64,000 nt of DNA from Armatimonadota bacterium. GTDB lineage: Bacteria > Armatimonadota > Hebobacteria > CAIYQO01. This document shows, in pieces, positions 43,881 to 53,713 of this stretch. Below the pieces are notes generated by a model. The model saw only the letters and a list, made by a program, of their open reading frames with translations. It was not told the DNA's origin and did no database searches. Where the stretch lies: contig JAKPKV010000048.1 of assembly GCA_029553475.1 (NCBI GenBank), forward strand, positions 62,001 through 126,000. The letters run 5' to 3'. Made by a program: the position numbers and the translations under genes. Each line of letters starts with the position of its first letter. Within the stretch, counting starts at the first letter, position 1.

Positions 43881-46800
43881 ATGAGACTCTCCGCTCTGCT
43901 CCCGCTGGCGCTGCTGGCCTGCCTGGGCTGGGGCGCGCGCGCGGCGGGCCAGGTGGTCTTTCACGAGACCTTCAATCACTACGGCATCGCCATGCCCGGC
44001 TTCTCGGACGCCTGCGTGACGGCGGAATATCCCCCGAGCCTGAAATACCTGGAGTTCCGTCCCGCGACAGCCGCCAGCGTCTACGCCGGCGGCATGTGCC
44101 AGCTTCCCATGCGCGCGCGGGGGCTGACCGATTTCGAGTTCAGCTTCACCTTCCGGTTCCTGCGCGATGCGCCGAAGACGCTGGACGTGCGGCTGGAGTT
44201 CCTCCTCGATACCAGTGGCCGGCAGCCGAAATACGCCACCTGCACCGTGCGCCTGGCCGCCGACTGGAGCGGCGTCGCCGGCGTGAGCAATTTTCATCCC
44301 CAACTCCCCCCGACGCGCGTGACCATGCGCGACACGCCGCTCAACCCCTTGCTGGGCGGCCAGTGCTACCGCGGGCGCCTCCGCGTGCAGGGCAACAGCC
44401 TGGCGGCTTACGTCGAGGGCGCGGGGCAGCGCGTGCGCATCGGCGGCGCCGAGCTCCCCGCCGCGCCGCTGGCGGGCTTCAACTTCGCCGGCGCCAGCGG
44501 TTTCGATCTCGATGACATCATCATCCGCCAGCTCCCCGCGCTGCCCGGCGGCGATTTCCGGGAAGAGAGCGGCGCGGCGATTGCCAATCGTGCCGCGGAA
44601 TACCTGCTGACCATCCCGCCGGCGGCCAACGTCGCCCGCGCGAAGGTTCGCCTGGGCGCGCCCGGCGCCATGCGCATCAATCTGCGCTGGGATGACGGCG
44701 CCGCCACCCCGATCACCGTCACCACCGTGAACAGCGGGCTCGACCTGCCGGTGGTGAAGAGCGTGCCGGTCGCGAGAGACGGCCAGACGGTGATGGAAGC
44801 GAAGCAGGTGAAGGAATATACGCCGCTGCCGGACGCCGGCCTGCGCTTCGACGGCCTTTTTGCGCAGCGCGGCACGCTCACCTGCCACGTCCGTCCGTGG
44901 ATCGAAGGCTACGGCGACCCGGAGATGTTCGGCCCGCCCAACGACCCGCGCGGCCTGGACCGGGTGAGCGTCGCCCGGAGCTGGGAGCGCTACGAAGCGG
45001 CCTCCCGGCACTGTTTCACCTTCGAAGTGCGCCGCGACGCCGCCGGTATCGAATACTGGATTGACGGGCGCTATGCGGGTCGCCGTGATAACGCCGCGGC
45101 GCTGACCGGCATCGGCTTCCTGCTGCCCGCCGGCGGCGCGGTGAAGGACGCCGCGACCGGGACGCTCAAGCAGGCGGGCGGTTTTTTGCCGCTCGATATC
45201 ACCGCGCTGGCCAATCCCGGCGTGATGGCCGCCGCCGTCCTGCCGCTGAAGAGCGGGCCGCAGGTCGTCAAGGGCATCCCCCTGCACGTCGCGCCCGCCG
45301 CGGCGAACCTCGACCTCGGCGCGGTGCGCGAGAACCTCGGCTCCTACTGGCTGGAGTGTGACGGCTACCTGTCGCGCTCGGCCTTCAGCGGCATGCCCGA
45401 ATCGCTCATGCTCTCGGTGCCGAACGCCCAGTACCGGAAGGCGTATGTCCTCTGCGCGGTGGCGGATGACCCGGCGCGCGATCCCATCCTCACCGTCCGC
45501 CTCACCCGCTTCCTGTCCGCCGGCGCCGGCGGGCGCGGCCCGGCCATCGCCGACACCACCGTGGCGCTGCCGCGCGCCGCCGTTGGCAAGCTCCCGCCCG
45601 GCGTCACCGCGCTGGGCCAGGTCGCCTATACCGTAGATGGGCAGCCGCGCACAGCGCCGCTCTACCTGGTGGACGTGCCCATTGACTGCGGCAGCATTCA
45701 GGATGTCATCTTCGAGGAAAAGTCGTTCGCGATGATCCCGCAGCCCTACCTGGACATCGAGGTGCTGGGGAAATGCGACCGCGCCCTGCAGCAGATGAAC
45801 CGCGCGCACAAGCCCGACCCGACCTCGACCAGCGCCGTGCACGTCTTCGGCATCACGCTGGTGAAGTCGCCGGTGGAGCTGGAAGTCGTCCCCGCCCGCG
45901 AAGGCAACGCCTATTACACGCACGAGCAGGCGGCGATGACCGCCGTGCTGCGGGCGCGGGAAAAGGCGAGCTGCCGCCTGCGCTGGGAGGTGCGCGACGT
46001 GGACGGGAAGGTGGTGGATGCCGGCGAGACGCGCCGGCGCTTCGTCGAGCCCGGCGAGGAGCGCGTGGCGGTGAAACCGAACGTCAACGACGTCGGCCTC
46101 TACACGCTGCACTTCCACCTGCTCGACGACGAGCAAGGCCCGCTGGTGGCGCACCGGGCGACGATGGCGCTGGTGGCGCCGGACACCCGCGCCGCCGGCT
46201 ACGCATCGCCCTACTTCACCTGGTGGTTCAACGGCGCCCACCTCACCAGCAGCGACATCACCGTCGTCGGCCCGCTGCTGAAGATGGCGGGCATCCGCCG
46301 CACGCTGGTGAAGGACGAGGCCGTCGGCGAGCCGTGGACATTGACCATCGGGCAGATCGGCAGCTTCGCCGGCGCGGTGCCGCCCGACCAGCTCGCGGCG
46401 AAGACGGCCGAATACGCGAAAAAGATTGACGACGCGATGAAAGCCTTCCCGCACGCCGACGCGGCGAACATCTTCCACGAGAGCTGCAACGGCGGCGGCA
46501 TCGCCCCGCTGGAGCTCTACGGCATCGCGGTGCCGTGCCCAGCGACGAGCGCCTGCTGCGGGCGCAGCAGCAGCAGGTGGCGGGCGCCATCCTCGCCGCG
46601 CGGCTCTACCGCGAAACATATCCGCAAGTCCGTCCCACGCTGGTGAATACCGGCGACTCGCTGGCCGGCGCGGCGATGCTCATGCGCCACAAGATGCCGA
46701 AGGAACTCGTCACCGCCTTCGGCGACGAGGCGCTCGGCCAGACGGTGCCGCCGGAGATGCATACCGCCTACAACGCCTGGGCGCTGCGCGAGCTGTCGCG

Positions 46801-48049
46801 GAAGATGGGCTATGGCGACGTGCCGGTTGACGCCTGTTACGAATGGAAAGGCCGCAATATCCGCGACTTCGGCGAACGACATGCCGCCGCCTGGCGCCAG
46901 CGCGACGCCCTCATTGCCCACGCCTGGCACTACCGCCTGGTGCCCGTCACCGGCCTCATCGAGCCGGGGAACAGCTATCACAATACCGTCTGGGGCGACG
47001 ACTGGATGTTCAGCCGCTCCCCGCAGAATTATCCGCGCATGAGCTTCGTCACCACCGCGCACCTGACGCAGGTGCTGGACGGGGCGCAATGCGCCCGCCG
47101 GCTCGACACCGGCTCGCTCACCGTCTACGGGCTCGAATTCACCCGCGGCCAGGGGCGCGTCTACGCCTTCTGGACGGTGCGCGGCACGGCGGAGCTGACC
47201 GTGACCTTCACCGGCGAGGCCGCGGTGCGGCAGACTGATATGTTCGGCCGCGCCCAGGCGCGTCGGACGAACGGCAACGCGCTCGCGCTCGCCATCTCCG
47301 GCGAGCCGATCTACCTGGAAACGACGGGGCAGGTGGCGGCGGTGACCGTCGGCCGGCGCGCGTATCCGGACGATGCCGTGCCCGCGGGCGCCACGGTGCA
47401 GGTGGCGGAGGCCATGGAGGCCGCCGACCGCTGGCAGATGAGCGACAAACCGGACGACCGCCTGCAAAATGAGCCGAAACTCGATAACCGCAGCTATCTG
47501 CCGTACCGCGTGCTCGGCGCGTATGCCCTGCGCGAGGTGGCCGATGCGGAAAAAGGCGCGTGCCTGGAGCTCGAGCTGCTGCCGGAGGGCGACGTGGTGC
47601 CCTTCCTGCCGGAATATACCGTGCTCAAGCTCAAACAGCCCGCGCCGATTGCCGGCGAGCCGCATACCGTCGGCGTGTGGGTGAACGGCAACTCCGGCTG
47701 GGGACAGGTGATGTGGGAATTCACCGATGCCGAGGGCGAAAGCTGGCTCTCCTGCGGCACCGGCGGCTACTGGTGCGATGTCTACGACTGGCCGAAGCAG
47801 GCGTCCATCAACTTCGACGGCTGGAATTTCGTGCAGTTCCCCATCACCCAGGCGTCGCCCGTGCGCCTGCCGAACCCCGGCGAGGTCTCCGAGCAGTGGC
47901 GCAGCGGCGGCGGCAACGGGCGCATTGATTATCCCATCGCGCTCACCGGCCTGTCCGTCAACATGACCCGCCAGGCCCTCAACCTCACCGAGATGCAGCC
48001 GGTGAAGACCGTCATCCGCCTGAAGGACCTGTCCGCCTACGGTAATTGA
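43881..48049 (+). pseudogene. Giant secreted glycosidase-like protein gene with one frameshift
   Basis: The ATG at 43881, after AAAAGGGGA, opens a signal peptide (LLPLALLACLGWGARA). The first frame runs about 884 residues of beta-sandwich modules, then a barrel-like part (PYFTWWFNGAHLTSSDIT, NIFHESCNGGGIAPLELYGI). At about 46533 the frame shifts; the other frame continues PSDERLLRAQQQQVAGAILA to 48049, adding about 505 residues (YGDVPVDACYEWKGRNIRDF, then beta modules). One extra G in CCGTGCCC would join both parts into a protein of about 1389 residues. Either a recent mutation or a sequencing error. Family not recognised; a glycoside hydrolase with binding modules is likely. Confidence 0.7.
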
Positions 48050-48076
48050 CGGGAGAGAAGGGCCGCGGCATATAAT
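48046..48076 (+). promoter_or_regulatory. Sigma-70-type promoter for the kinase gene
   Basis: TTGACG at 48046-48051, a 19-base spacer, and a perfect TATAAT at 48071-48076. The -35 box overlaps the stop codon of the preceding gene. It has no TGTATACA site, so the kinase may be expressed independently of the regulon. Confidence 0.65.
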
Positions 48077-48180
48077 AGAATGGAACAGAGCGGAACGCGG
48101 CCGCCCCCTGGCCCCCCTCCAGAAGGCGGGGGGCCGACGCACGCCCCGGCTGATCGTGCGCCTGGAAAAAAGGACATCCC

Positions 48181-49425
48181 ATGCCTACGCCGCAACAGCA
48201 CACCATGACCGAGCCGCTGGACGTCTGCCTGCGGCGCGCCGGCTCCACCTACCAGCCGGCGGCGCCGGAAGACCTGCCGCGCGTCATCGCCGCCTTCAAC
48301 GCCTTCGCGGGCGAGGTGGAAGCCACGGCTGACGGCTGCGAGATCGTCCGCATCGTCGCCGGACATATCAACACGACCTTCGGCCTGCGGCAGACCGCCG
48401 GCGGGCTGGCGTATATCGTGCAGCGCATGAACACCATCTTCGATCTCGACGCCATCGCCGGCAACCTGCGCCTGCTGGAAGAGGCGCAGGCGGCAAGCGC
48501 GGCGCTGCTGCCCGACCACTGGCAGCCGGTCTCCTATCTGAACGCGCGGGACACCGGCGCGAAGCTCTGGTTCGACGCCGCCGGCGCCGGCTGGCGGGTG
48601 ATGCGCTACGTGCCGGGCGAGATTCGTATCTTCAATCATTTCGGGATGGTGCCCGCTGAGATGACAGCGGCGGTGGCGCGCTCGCAGGGCGAGGCCATCG
48701 CCATCTTCGGGCGCATGCTGGAGGCGATCCCGGAGGAGCGCTGGCGCGCGCCGCTGCCCCACTTCCACAATACGCGCTACCACCTGGACTACCTGGATGC
48801 CATCCTGCGCGGGGAGCGGGTGCCCTTGAGCCTGAGCCGGGGGGCCGGCCGCATGGTGACGGCGGAGCCGGCGTTCCTGCGGGCGCATGCCGGCCGGATT
48901 GATGCCCTGCGCGCGAAGATTGACGGCTGGCGCCGGTTGGCGGGCAGCCTGGATGCCCTCGGGCGTGCCGTGACGCATGGCGACACCAAGATCAACAACT
49001 TCGTCTTTCGCCGCGGTGACGATGGCGCGCTGCGCTGCGTCTGCCTCATTGATCTGGATACCGTGCAGTTGGGCAACCGGCTGGACGACCTGGGCGATGC
49101 CCTGCGCTCCGCCGGCAACCCGGCCGGCGAAGAGCCGCCGCGTCTTGATGATGTTGCCATTGACGCGGGCATCGTCGAGAACCTCATCGCGGGGTATCGC
49201 GCGCAGGCGCGCGCCTTCTACGGCGCGGCGCGGGCGGATGCGCTGTGCGCGCGCGCCCGCGAAGCCTATCAGCAGTTCCTCTACGCGCAGTGCGTACGCT
49301 TCTTCGCCGATGCCCTGGTGGGGAACGTCTACTTCGCGCTGAAGCCCGGTCTCCCGGCGGACATCAACCTCTACCGCGCCGAAGTGCAGATGCGCGCCCT
49401 GGAGCTGCTGGCGCGCGGGGCGTGA
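48181..49425 (+). CDS. Aminoglycoside-phosphotransferase-fold sugar kinase, N-acetylhexosamine 1-kinase-like
   Basis: A 414-residue protein with an AAAAAAGGA ribosome binding site. It has the kinase-fold ATP site near the N-terminus (AGHINTTFGL...YIVQRMNTIF), the catalytic loop VTHGDTKINNFVF (H-x-D-x-K-x-N-N) and the metal-binding LIDLDTVQLGNRLDDLGDAL. The H-G-D-T-K-x-N-N and D-L-D-T-V-x-x-G-x-x-x-x-D-x-G-D pairing is typical of N-acetylhexosamine 1-kinases (NahK/LnpB) that phosphorylate GlcNAc or GalNAc at C1. The call rests on motifs; another sugar or an aminoglycoside is possible. It sits between the giant secreted protein and the regulator. Confidence 0.72.
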   Translation: MPTPQQHTMTEPLDVCLRRAGSTYQPAAPEDLPRVIAAFNAFAGEVEATADGCEIVRIVAGHINTTFGLRQTAGGLAYIVQRMNTIFDLDAIAGNLRLLEEAQAASAALLPDHWQPVSYLNARDTGAKLWFDAAGAGWRVMRYVPGEIRIFNHFGMVPAEMTAAVARSQGEAIAIFGRMLEAIPEERWRAPLPHFHNTRYHLDYLDAILRGERVPLSLSRGAGRMVTAEPAFLRAHAGRIDALRAKIDGWRRLAGSLDALGRAVTHGDTKINNFVFRRGDDGALRCVCLIDLDTVQLGNRLDDLGDALRSAGNPAGEEPPRLDDVAIDAGIVENLIAGYRAQARAFYGAARADALCARAREAYQQFLYAQCVRFFADALVGNVYFALKPGLPADINLYRAEVQMRALELLARGA

Positions 49426-49490
49426 GCCGGGTCATCGCGGCAGGTGAGGGGACACGTGCGCTGGCCAGCCGGGCATCGGGCGGAAACCCA

Positions 49491-49547
49491 TTGACAACGC
49501 GAGGGAATTTGCCCATGATAAGGCCATGACTAAAGCTGTATACACAA
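49491..49547 (+). promoter_or_regulatory. Promoter and TGTATACA operator 7 of the regulator gene
   Basis: TTGACA at 49491-49496, a 17-base spacer, CATGAT at 49514-49519; transcription should start near 49526. TGTATACA at 49537-49544 lies just downstream, where bound protein could block elongation. It overlaps the first codons of the regulator gene if the ATG at 49526 is used, or lies in the leader if translation begins at 49556. This indicates autoregulation. Confidence 0.75.
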
Positions 49548-50629
49548 ATACGCCGATGCCGCGCGCGAAATGGAAACAGGTGCTGGAGCTCGTGCTGCGC
49601 GAGCTCGCGGACGGCACGCTCGCGCATGGCGCGCAGTTCTACACGCTGGAGCAACTGTGCGCGCGGTATCACGTCAGCGATATCACCGGGCGGCGGGTCT
49701 TCAGCGAGCTGAAGGCGCGCGGGCTGATCGCCTCCAAAGGGCGCCGGGGCACCACCGTCATCGGGCAGGCCGTCACCCAGGATGTCTTCATGTGCCTGCC
49801 GAATATCTACTTCGAAAACGGCTCCAGCGGCGTCAGCCGGTATCACTCGTTCCAGCGCCTCTTCGAAGGCTTCGGATCGGACAATTACGCCCAGTTGTTC
49901 CGTGTGCTGCCGATTCCGCTCGCTTTTCTCCAGGAGAATCTCGCCACCTTCGCCGACAAGCACGTCATCATCAGCGCGGAAGCGCTGGTGGATTTCACCC
50001 AGCAGCCCAGCGTGCTCAACACCGCGCTCATCGCGCAGTTGCGCGACAGCGTGAACCCGATCGTCTTTGACAGCTACGGCGATATCCCCGGCATCACCCA
50101 GGTGGGGGTGCATTTCGCCCTCGGCATTCGCAAAGCCGTCAGCCATCTCGTCCGCCGGGGGCATACCCGCATCGGCTTATTCACCGGCGACGTGAACGAT
50201 TTTTGGCTGCAGCCGCGCTTCACGGGGTTCGTGGAAGGCATGTTCGCGGAAGGGATGCGCTTTGATCCCAGCCTGCTGCTGATGACGACGGATCTCGAGC
50301 GCGAGAAGAACATCCCGGCGATCCATGAGTATCTCAGCCGTCCCCAGCGCCCCACCGCCATCGTCTGCACGAGCGATTCGCGGGCGCTCTTCGTGCTGGA
50401 ATATTGCCGCGCGCGGGGGATCGCTATCCCGGATGCGCTGGCGGTCACCGGTTTCGACAATATCCCCGAGGCGTCTCTCGTTTGGGCGCCGCTCACCACC
50501 GTGGACGGCATGGAAGTGCAGATCGGGCGAAAGACCCTGGAGTTGCTGGTCGCGCGCCGGCAGGACAAGTTGAAGGAACCCTGCGAAGTGACCATCGAGC
50601 CGGAGCTGATTACGCGCGTCTCCGGGTAA
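49526..50629 (+). CDS. GntR/LacI-type (AraR-like) transcriptional regulator
   Basis: A 367-residue protein with a GntR-type winged helix at residues about 12-80 (KWKQVLELVLRELADGTLAH, then LEQLCARYHVSDITGRRVFSEL and GLIASKGRRGT) and a LacI/PBP1-like sugar-sensing domain at 90-365 (HLVRRGHTRIGLFTGDVNDF, AIVCTSDSRALFVLEYC, LAVTGFDNIPEASL, LTTVDGMEVQIGRKTLELL). This is the domain order of AraR. It is expected to repress in the absence of a sugar effector. A TGTATACA site lies at its 5' end and six more lie at promoters or 5' regions of the locus, so it is the obvious candidate regulator. The start may be the ATG at 49556; the one at 49526 would be nearly leaderless. Confidence 0.9.
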   Translation: MTKAVYTNTPMPRAKWKQVLELVLRELADGTLAHGAQFYTLEQLCARYHVSDITGRRVFSELKARGLIASKGRRGTTVIGQAVTQDVFMCLPNIYFENGSSGVSRYHSFQRLFEGFGSDNYAQLFRVLPIPLAFLQENLATFADKHVIISAEALVDFTQQPSVLNTALIAQLRDSVNPIVFDSYGDIPGITQVGVHFALGIRKAVSHLVRRGHTRIGLFTGDVNDFWLQPRFTGFVEGMFAEGMRFDPSLLLMTTDLEREKNIPAIHEYLSRPQRPTAIVCTSDSRALFVLEYCRARGIAIPDALAVTGFDNIPEASLVWAPLTTVDGMEVQIGRKTLELLVARRQDKLKEPCEVTIEPELITRVSG

Positions 50630-50664
50630 CTGGGGAGGGACAATACTGTTGCACACCCGGCCGG

Positions 50665-50860
50665 CCATCATGCGCGTTGGCAAATGACTCTCGCGTTGCT
50701 CGGTATCCGGTCCGTCGGCCCGAATCCGGCCAGTCCGCGGGGGCGGACGTCGTGGCTCCAGCCCCGGATGTCAATCCGGGGGACAGAAGCCGACCGATGA
50801 ACAGCCCACCAACGCGGAAACACGTTGTCAAAGAGCATCGGCTCACCTCTCTCCCAGCCC
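50665..50860. repeat. Repeat family D, copy 1
   Basis: A composite with a conserved block from 50699 (CTCGGTATCCGGTCCGTCGG) to the AGCCCCGGAT-x-x-x-ATCCGGGGGA hairpin near 50759-50782, followed by a CACCAACGCGGAAACACGTT end that is roughly complementary to the start of the element. Similar blocks occur twice at 60570-60930. It fills about a third of the 684 bases between the regulator and the pseudopilin gene. Confidence 0.75.
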
Positions 50861-51006
50861 TTCCCCTACGTGGGGAGGGGAGCCGCGTGCGGAGGGGCCG
50901 GGGAGTGCTTCCGTGCAGACCGGTGCGCGGGGGCCGGTCTGTGCGGCTCCACCACGAAGTCAGGAAGAAAGGAAGACGCGAAGGTGTGGGGAAGAAGCGC
51001 CCGGTA

Positions 51007-51031
51007 AAAAATGGTGACTGTTACCATTTTT
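51007..51031. terminator. A/T-rich hairpin, possible terminator
   Basis: AAAAATGGT (51007-51015) and ACCATTTTT (51023-51031) form a 9-bp stem with a 7-base loop and a T-run on the plus strand. It is about 380 bases after the regulator stop. The remaining bases up to 51313 are A/T-rich before the next gene and include a TAAAAT (about 51232) that could be a -10 box; no -35 is clear. Confidence 0.5.
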
Positions 51032-51313
51032 CCGCGCACAGAGCCGTCCCCTTCGGCGAGACGCCCGTCGCGCCGACGCCGGGGGAAGTGCTAGCCTGTC
51101 GTGTACGATTGGAAAACAGCACCTGCTCGTGTGCCGTGTGCCGGCATCCGCATGCGATGCGACCTATTGAGATTTTAACCTTCGCTTAACAAAACTCCCG
51201 CGCAAAGCCGGCCCCTCGCGGGGCAATCGGTGTAAAATATCCTTTATCACAACCCGCACCCGCCGGGTCGGGAACCCCGGCGGGGCCATCAACTTTGTGA
51301 AAGGAGAAACACT

Positions 51314-52825
51314 ATGCGTTCCCGTACCCGTCAGGGCTTCACCCTGATCGAGCTCCTGGTGGTGATCGCCATCATTGCGATCCTCGCCTCCATCCTCTTC
51401 CCGGTCTTCGCCAAAGCCCGGGAGAAAGCGCGCCAGACGACCTGCACCTCCCAGGTGCGCCAGCTCGCCACGGCCATCCAGATGTACACCCAGGATAACG
51501 GCAGCCGCTATCCGGGCATCAAATGGCACACCGCCATCGAGACCTACGCCGGCTCCCAGAAGATCTTCTTCTGCCCCTCGGACGCCGCCAACGACAAGAA
51601 CAGCCCGATCAGCTACGGCTATGCCGGCATCCTGGTGCGCGCGGATGACAGCGCCGGCACCAACAACACCGGCGTGAACGAAGCGCAGATCAAGGCCCCG
51701 ACGGAAGTCGGCTGCATCGCGGACGCCACCCCCTCCCGCCCCTGGTCGGACGGCGGCGGGCTCATCGGCGGCGGCGGACTGGTGGACCCGGTCAGCACGG
51801 CGGCGAACAACGCGGTGGAGCTCGACCCGCGCCACAACGGCGTGATCATCGGCTTCTGCGACGGCCATGCGAAATTCTTCCCCGGCAAGCAGGCGAACCT
51901 GAAAGACATCAGCTACGGCCCCGGCCGCGCGTTCTATCAGGCGGTCGGCCTCGGCATGGTGCAGAACTATGGCGGCGGCATCCAGAAGGTGGACTTCGGT
52001 GCCGCTCCGCTCGCCAACGTCATTTCCATCGGTGGTGACTACGCCACCATGCCCATCGTGATGGCGGCGGCGGAAGTCTGGGCTGGGTACAATGGGAAAT
52101 GGTACAGCCGCGGCTTCAAGGGCTCCGGCGACTACGGCAATGGCACCGGTGCCAAGTTCGCCGACTTCCGCCGCGCGGCGGCCAGCCTCCACTACGTGTG
52201 GGGCATTGCTGACGGCACCCCCGATACCGGCGCTGCCCAGGCGCCCATCGCCCGCGACGCGTTCGTGTTCATCGTCTCGAAGAACTGCAAGCTGAACATC
52301 GGCGGCCTCAGCAGCACCGACTTCGACACCAGCACCGCCGCCCTGGCAGGGATCTTCAACGGCGCCGACAAGGGCTACAGCGCGAACGTCTTCCAGGCCT
52401 ACACGATGGATAAGAACAGCGGCTCGCGCACCTATGCCGTCTCCGGCCTCGCCGGCCTCGGCGGCATCGGCACCCAGGCGGTGACGGTGACCGACGACAT
52501 TGACATGGTGGAAAAAGTCGCGGCCGACCCGTACGGCGTGGGCTACTGCTCCGCGGCGTTCGCCGACACCGACAAGGTGACGATCCTCGACATCGACGGG
52601 AAGATCTTCCCGAACCAGAACCCGAAATATCGCTGGCTCGTCCGTGACGATCCGACCGCGAGCACCGGCGAGTTCGAGTATCCGCTCATCCGCACCCTGA
52701 AGGTGCAGATGCTCGGCAGTGGTGGCGTAGAACCTCTCGTGAACGGTGTGTTTGCCAGAGCCTTCGCTCATGCAGAATTCCAGAATGGTCCGCTCTTCCG
52801 CGCGACCAGCTACTGGCTGCCGTAA
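51314..52825 (+). CDS. Pseudopilin fused to a PstS-like solute-binding domain
   Basis: A 503-residue protein with an AAGGAG ribosome binding site. Cleavage after Gly8 is predicted in the prepilin signal [15 protein letters not shown], followed by [20 protein letters not shown] and an H-x-G-V-x-x-G-F-C-D-G-H (H-X9-DG-type) segment near 174-185. From about residue 225 the protein changes: [55 protein letters not shown] and YPLIRTLKV follow the order of motifs in periplasmic phosphate-binding (PstS/PBP-like) proteins. It could present a ligand-binding head on a fibre. A strong terminator follows. Confidence 0.85.
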   Translation: MRSRTRQGFTLIELLVVIAIIAILASILFPVFAKAREKARQTTCTSQVRQLATAIQMYTQDNGSRYPGIKWHTAIETYAGSQKIFFCPSDAANDKNSPISYGYAGILVRADDSAGTNNTGVNEAQIKAPTEVGCIADATPSRPWSDGGGLIGGGGLVDPVSTAANNAVELDPRHNGVIIGFCDGHAKFFPGKQANLKDISYGPGRAFYQAVGLGMVQNYGGGIQKVDFGAAPLANVISIGGDYATMPIVMAAAEVWAGYNGKWYSRGFKGSGDYGNGTGAKFADFRRAAASLHYVWGIADGTPDTGAAQAPIARDAFVFIVSKNCKLNIGGLSSTDFDTSTAALAGIFNGADKGYSANVFQAYTMDKNSGSRTYAVSGLAGLGGIGTQAVTVTDDIDMVEKVAADPYGVGYCSAAFADTDKVTILDIDGKIFPNQNPKYRWLVRDDPTASTGEFEYPLIRTLKVQMLGSGGVEPLVNGVFARAFAHAEFQNGPLFRATSYWLP

Positions 52826-52854
52826 CGGCTGACAGTGATCAGTCCGTGAGGATC

Positions 52855-52894
52855 CCGCGCCCCGGTCACCCCCCTGACCGGGGCGCGGATTTTT
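52855..52894 (+). terminator. Rho-independent terminator after the pseudopilin-PstS gene
   Basis: A perfect 14-bp stem (52855-52868 with 52875-52888), a 6-base loop and TTTTT at 52890-52894, starting 30 bases after the stop codon. One of the clearest terminators in the window. Confidence 0.92.
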
Positions 52895-52930
52895 CTGACT
52901 GTTTGGAGGGATGCCGCACGCGAGCGCGGG

Positions 52931-53527
52931 CTATTCCTCCCACAGTGTTCGGGCCTCCCCCAGCGGGATCACGCGGTCGGCGAAGTCGGGGTCGGTGAAG
53001 AGCTGATCGGGAATCGCCTCAAACCAGGCCCAGCGGAGCCAGTCTTCCGCCACGCCGAGCATAATATACAGCTCGCTGAAGACGGTCTCCGGGGGTTCGG
53101 CGTCTTCCAGCAGCGCGCCGAAGAGGGCGTCAATGCGGTCCATGTCCGCCAGGTCGGGAAAGAGGAGGCCGAGCGCCTGCTCCAGCGCCATCAGGCTGAA
53201 CGGCGCGCGGGCGATGAGCTCGGCGTTGTCCGGCAGGTAGACGGCGGTCGGGCCGGGCTCGCCGTTGACCGCCAGCGCGATGGCCCACTCCGCATCGGTG
53301 ATGAAGACGGAGAGCGCCACGCCTTCCTCCGCGCTCAATACGGTGGCGATGTCGCGCTGCCGCCCCCAGTTGCCGGTCTCCGCGGCCGTGCCATCCACCA
53401 GCAGCCACCACGTCCCCGCCTGGACCAGGTAGCCGTTCGGCGGCGCGATGCCCAGCGTGTAGCGCTCGGCCAGCACGTCCGGCTCCCGCACGTAGAAAGC
53501 AGTACAACAGGCAACATGACCGGGCAT
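52931..53527 (-). CDS. Hypothetical 198-residue acidic protein
   Basis: The ATG at 53527 has a CGGAG ribosome binding site (MPGHVACC...). The protein is acidic, with one central hydrophobic helix-turn (ALEQALGLLFPDLADMDRI) and no signal peptide or transmembrane segment. No family is recognised; the look is of a small cytoplasmic regulatory or immunity-type protein. It is divergent from kdsB with 186 bases between the starts. Longer in-frame readings upstream run through the kdsB region and are shadows. Confidence 0.7.
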   Translation of the reverse strand: MPGHVACCTAFYVREPDVLAERYTLGIAPPNGYLVQAGTWWLLVDGTAAETGNWGRQRDIATVLSAEEGVALSVFITDAEWAIALAVNGEPGPTAVYLPDNAELIARAPFSLMALEQALGLLFPDLADMDRIDALFGALLEDAEPPETVFSELYIMLGVAEDWLRWAWFEAIPDQLFTDPDFADRVIPLGEARTLWEE

Positions 53528-53713
53528 GGCGCACTCCGTTTCGCGTTTCGCGTGTTCCGCAAGACGATACCGGGTGCGCCGGGCGGCGTCAAGGGGGAGC
53601 GGGATGACGAGTACGGCGGTGGGAACGGGCGCGCGGGGAAGGAACGCCCCCCCGCGCGGCGAAATGGAGAAAAGACTCGTCGTGCAGTCGTCGTGGTACT
53701 GAAGGAGTGCGCC

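Noticed and set aside
35205-46550. Programmed ribosomal frameshifting at the three frameshift sites
   Set aside because: No slippery heptamer with a downstream pseudoknot is visible, and the proteins are not of types known to use frameshifting.
43620-46619. A 999-codon minus-strand frame over the giant secreted protein
   Set aside because: Same high-GC antisense artefact; it also covers operators 5 and 6 and has a low-complexity translation.
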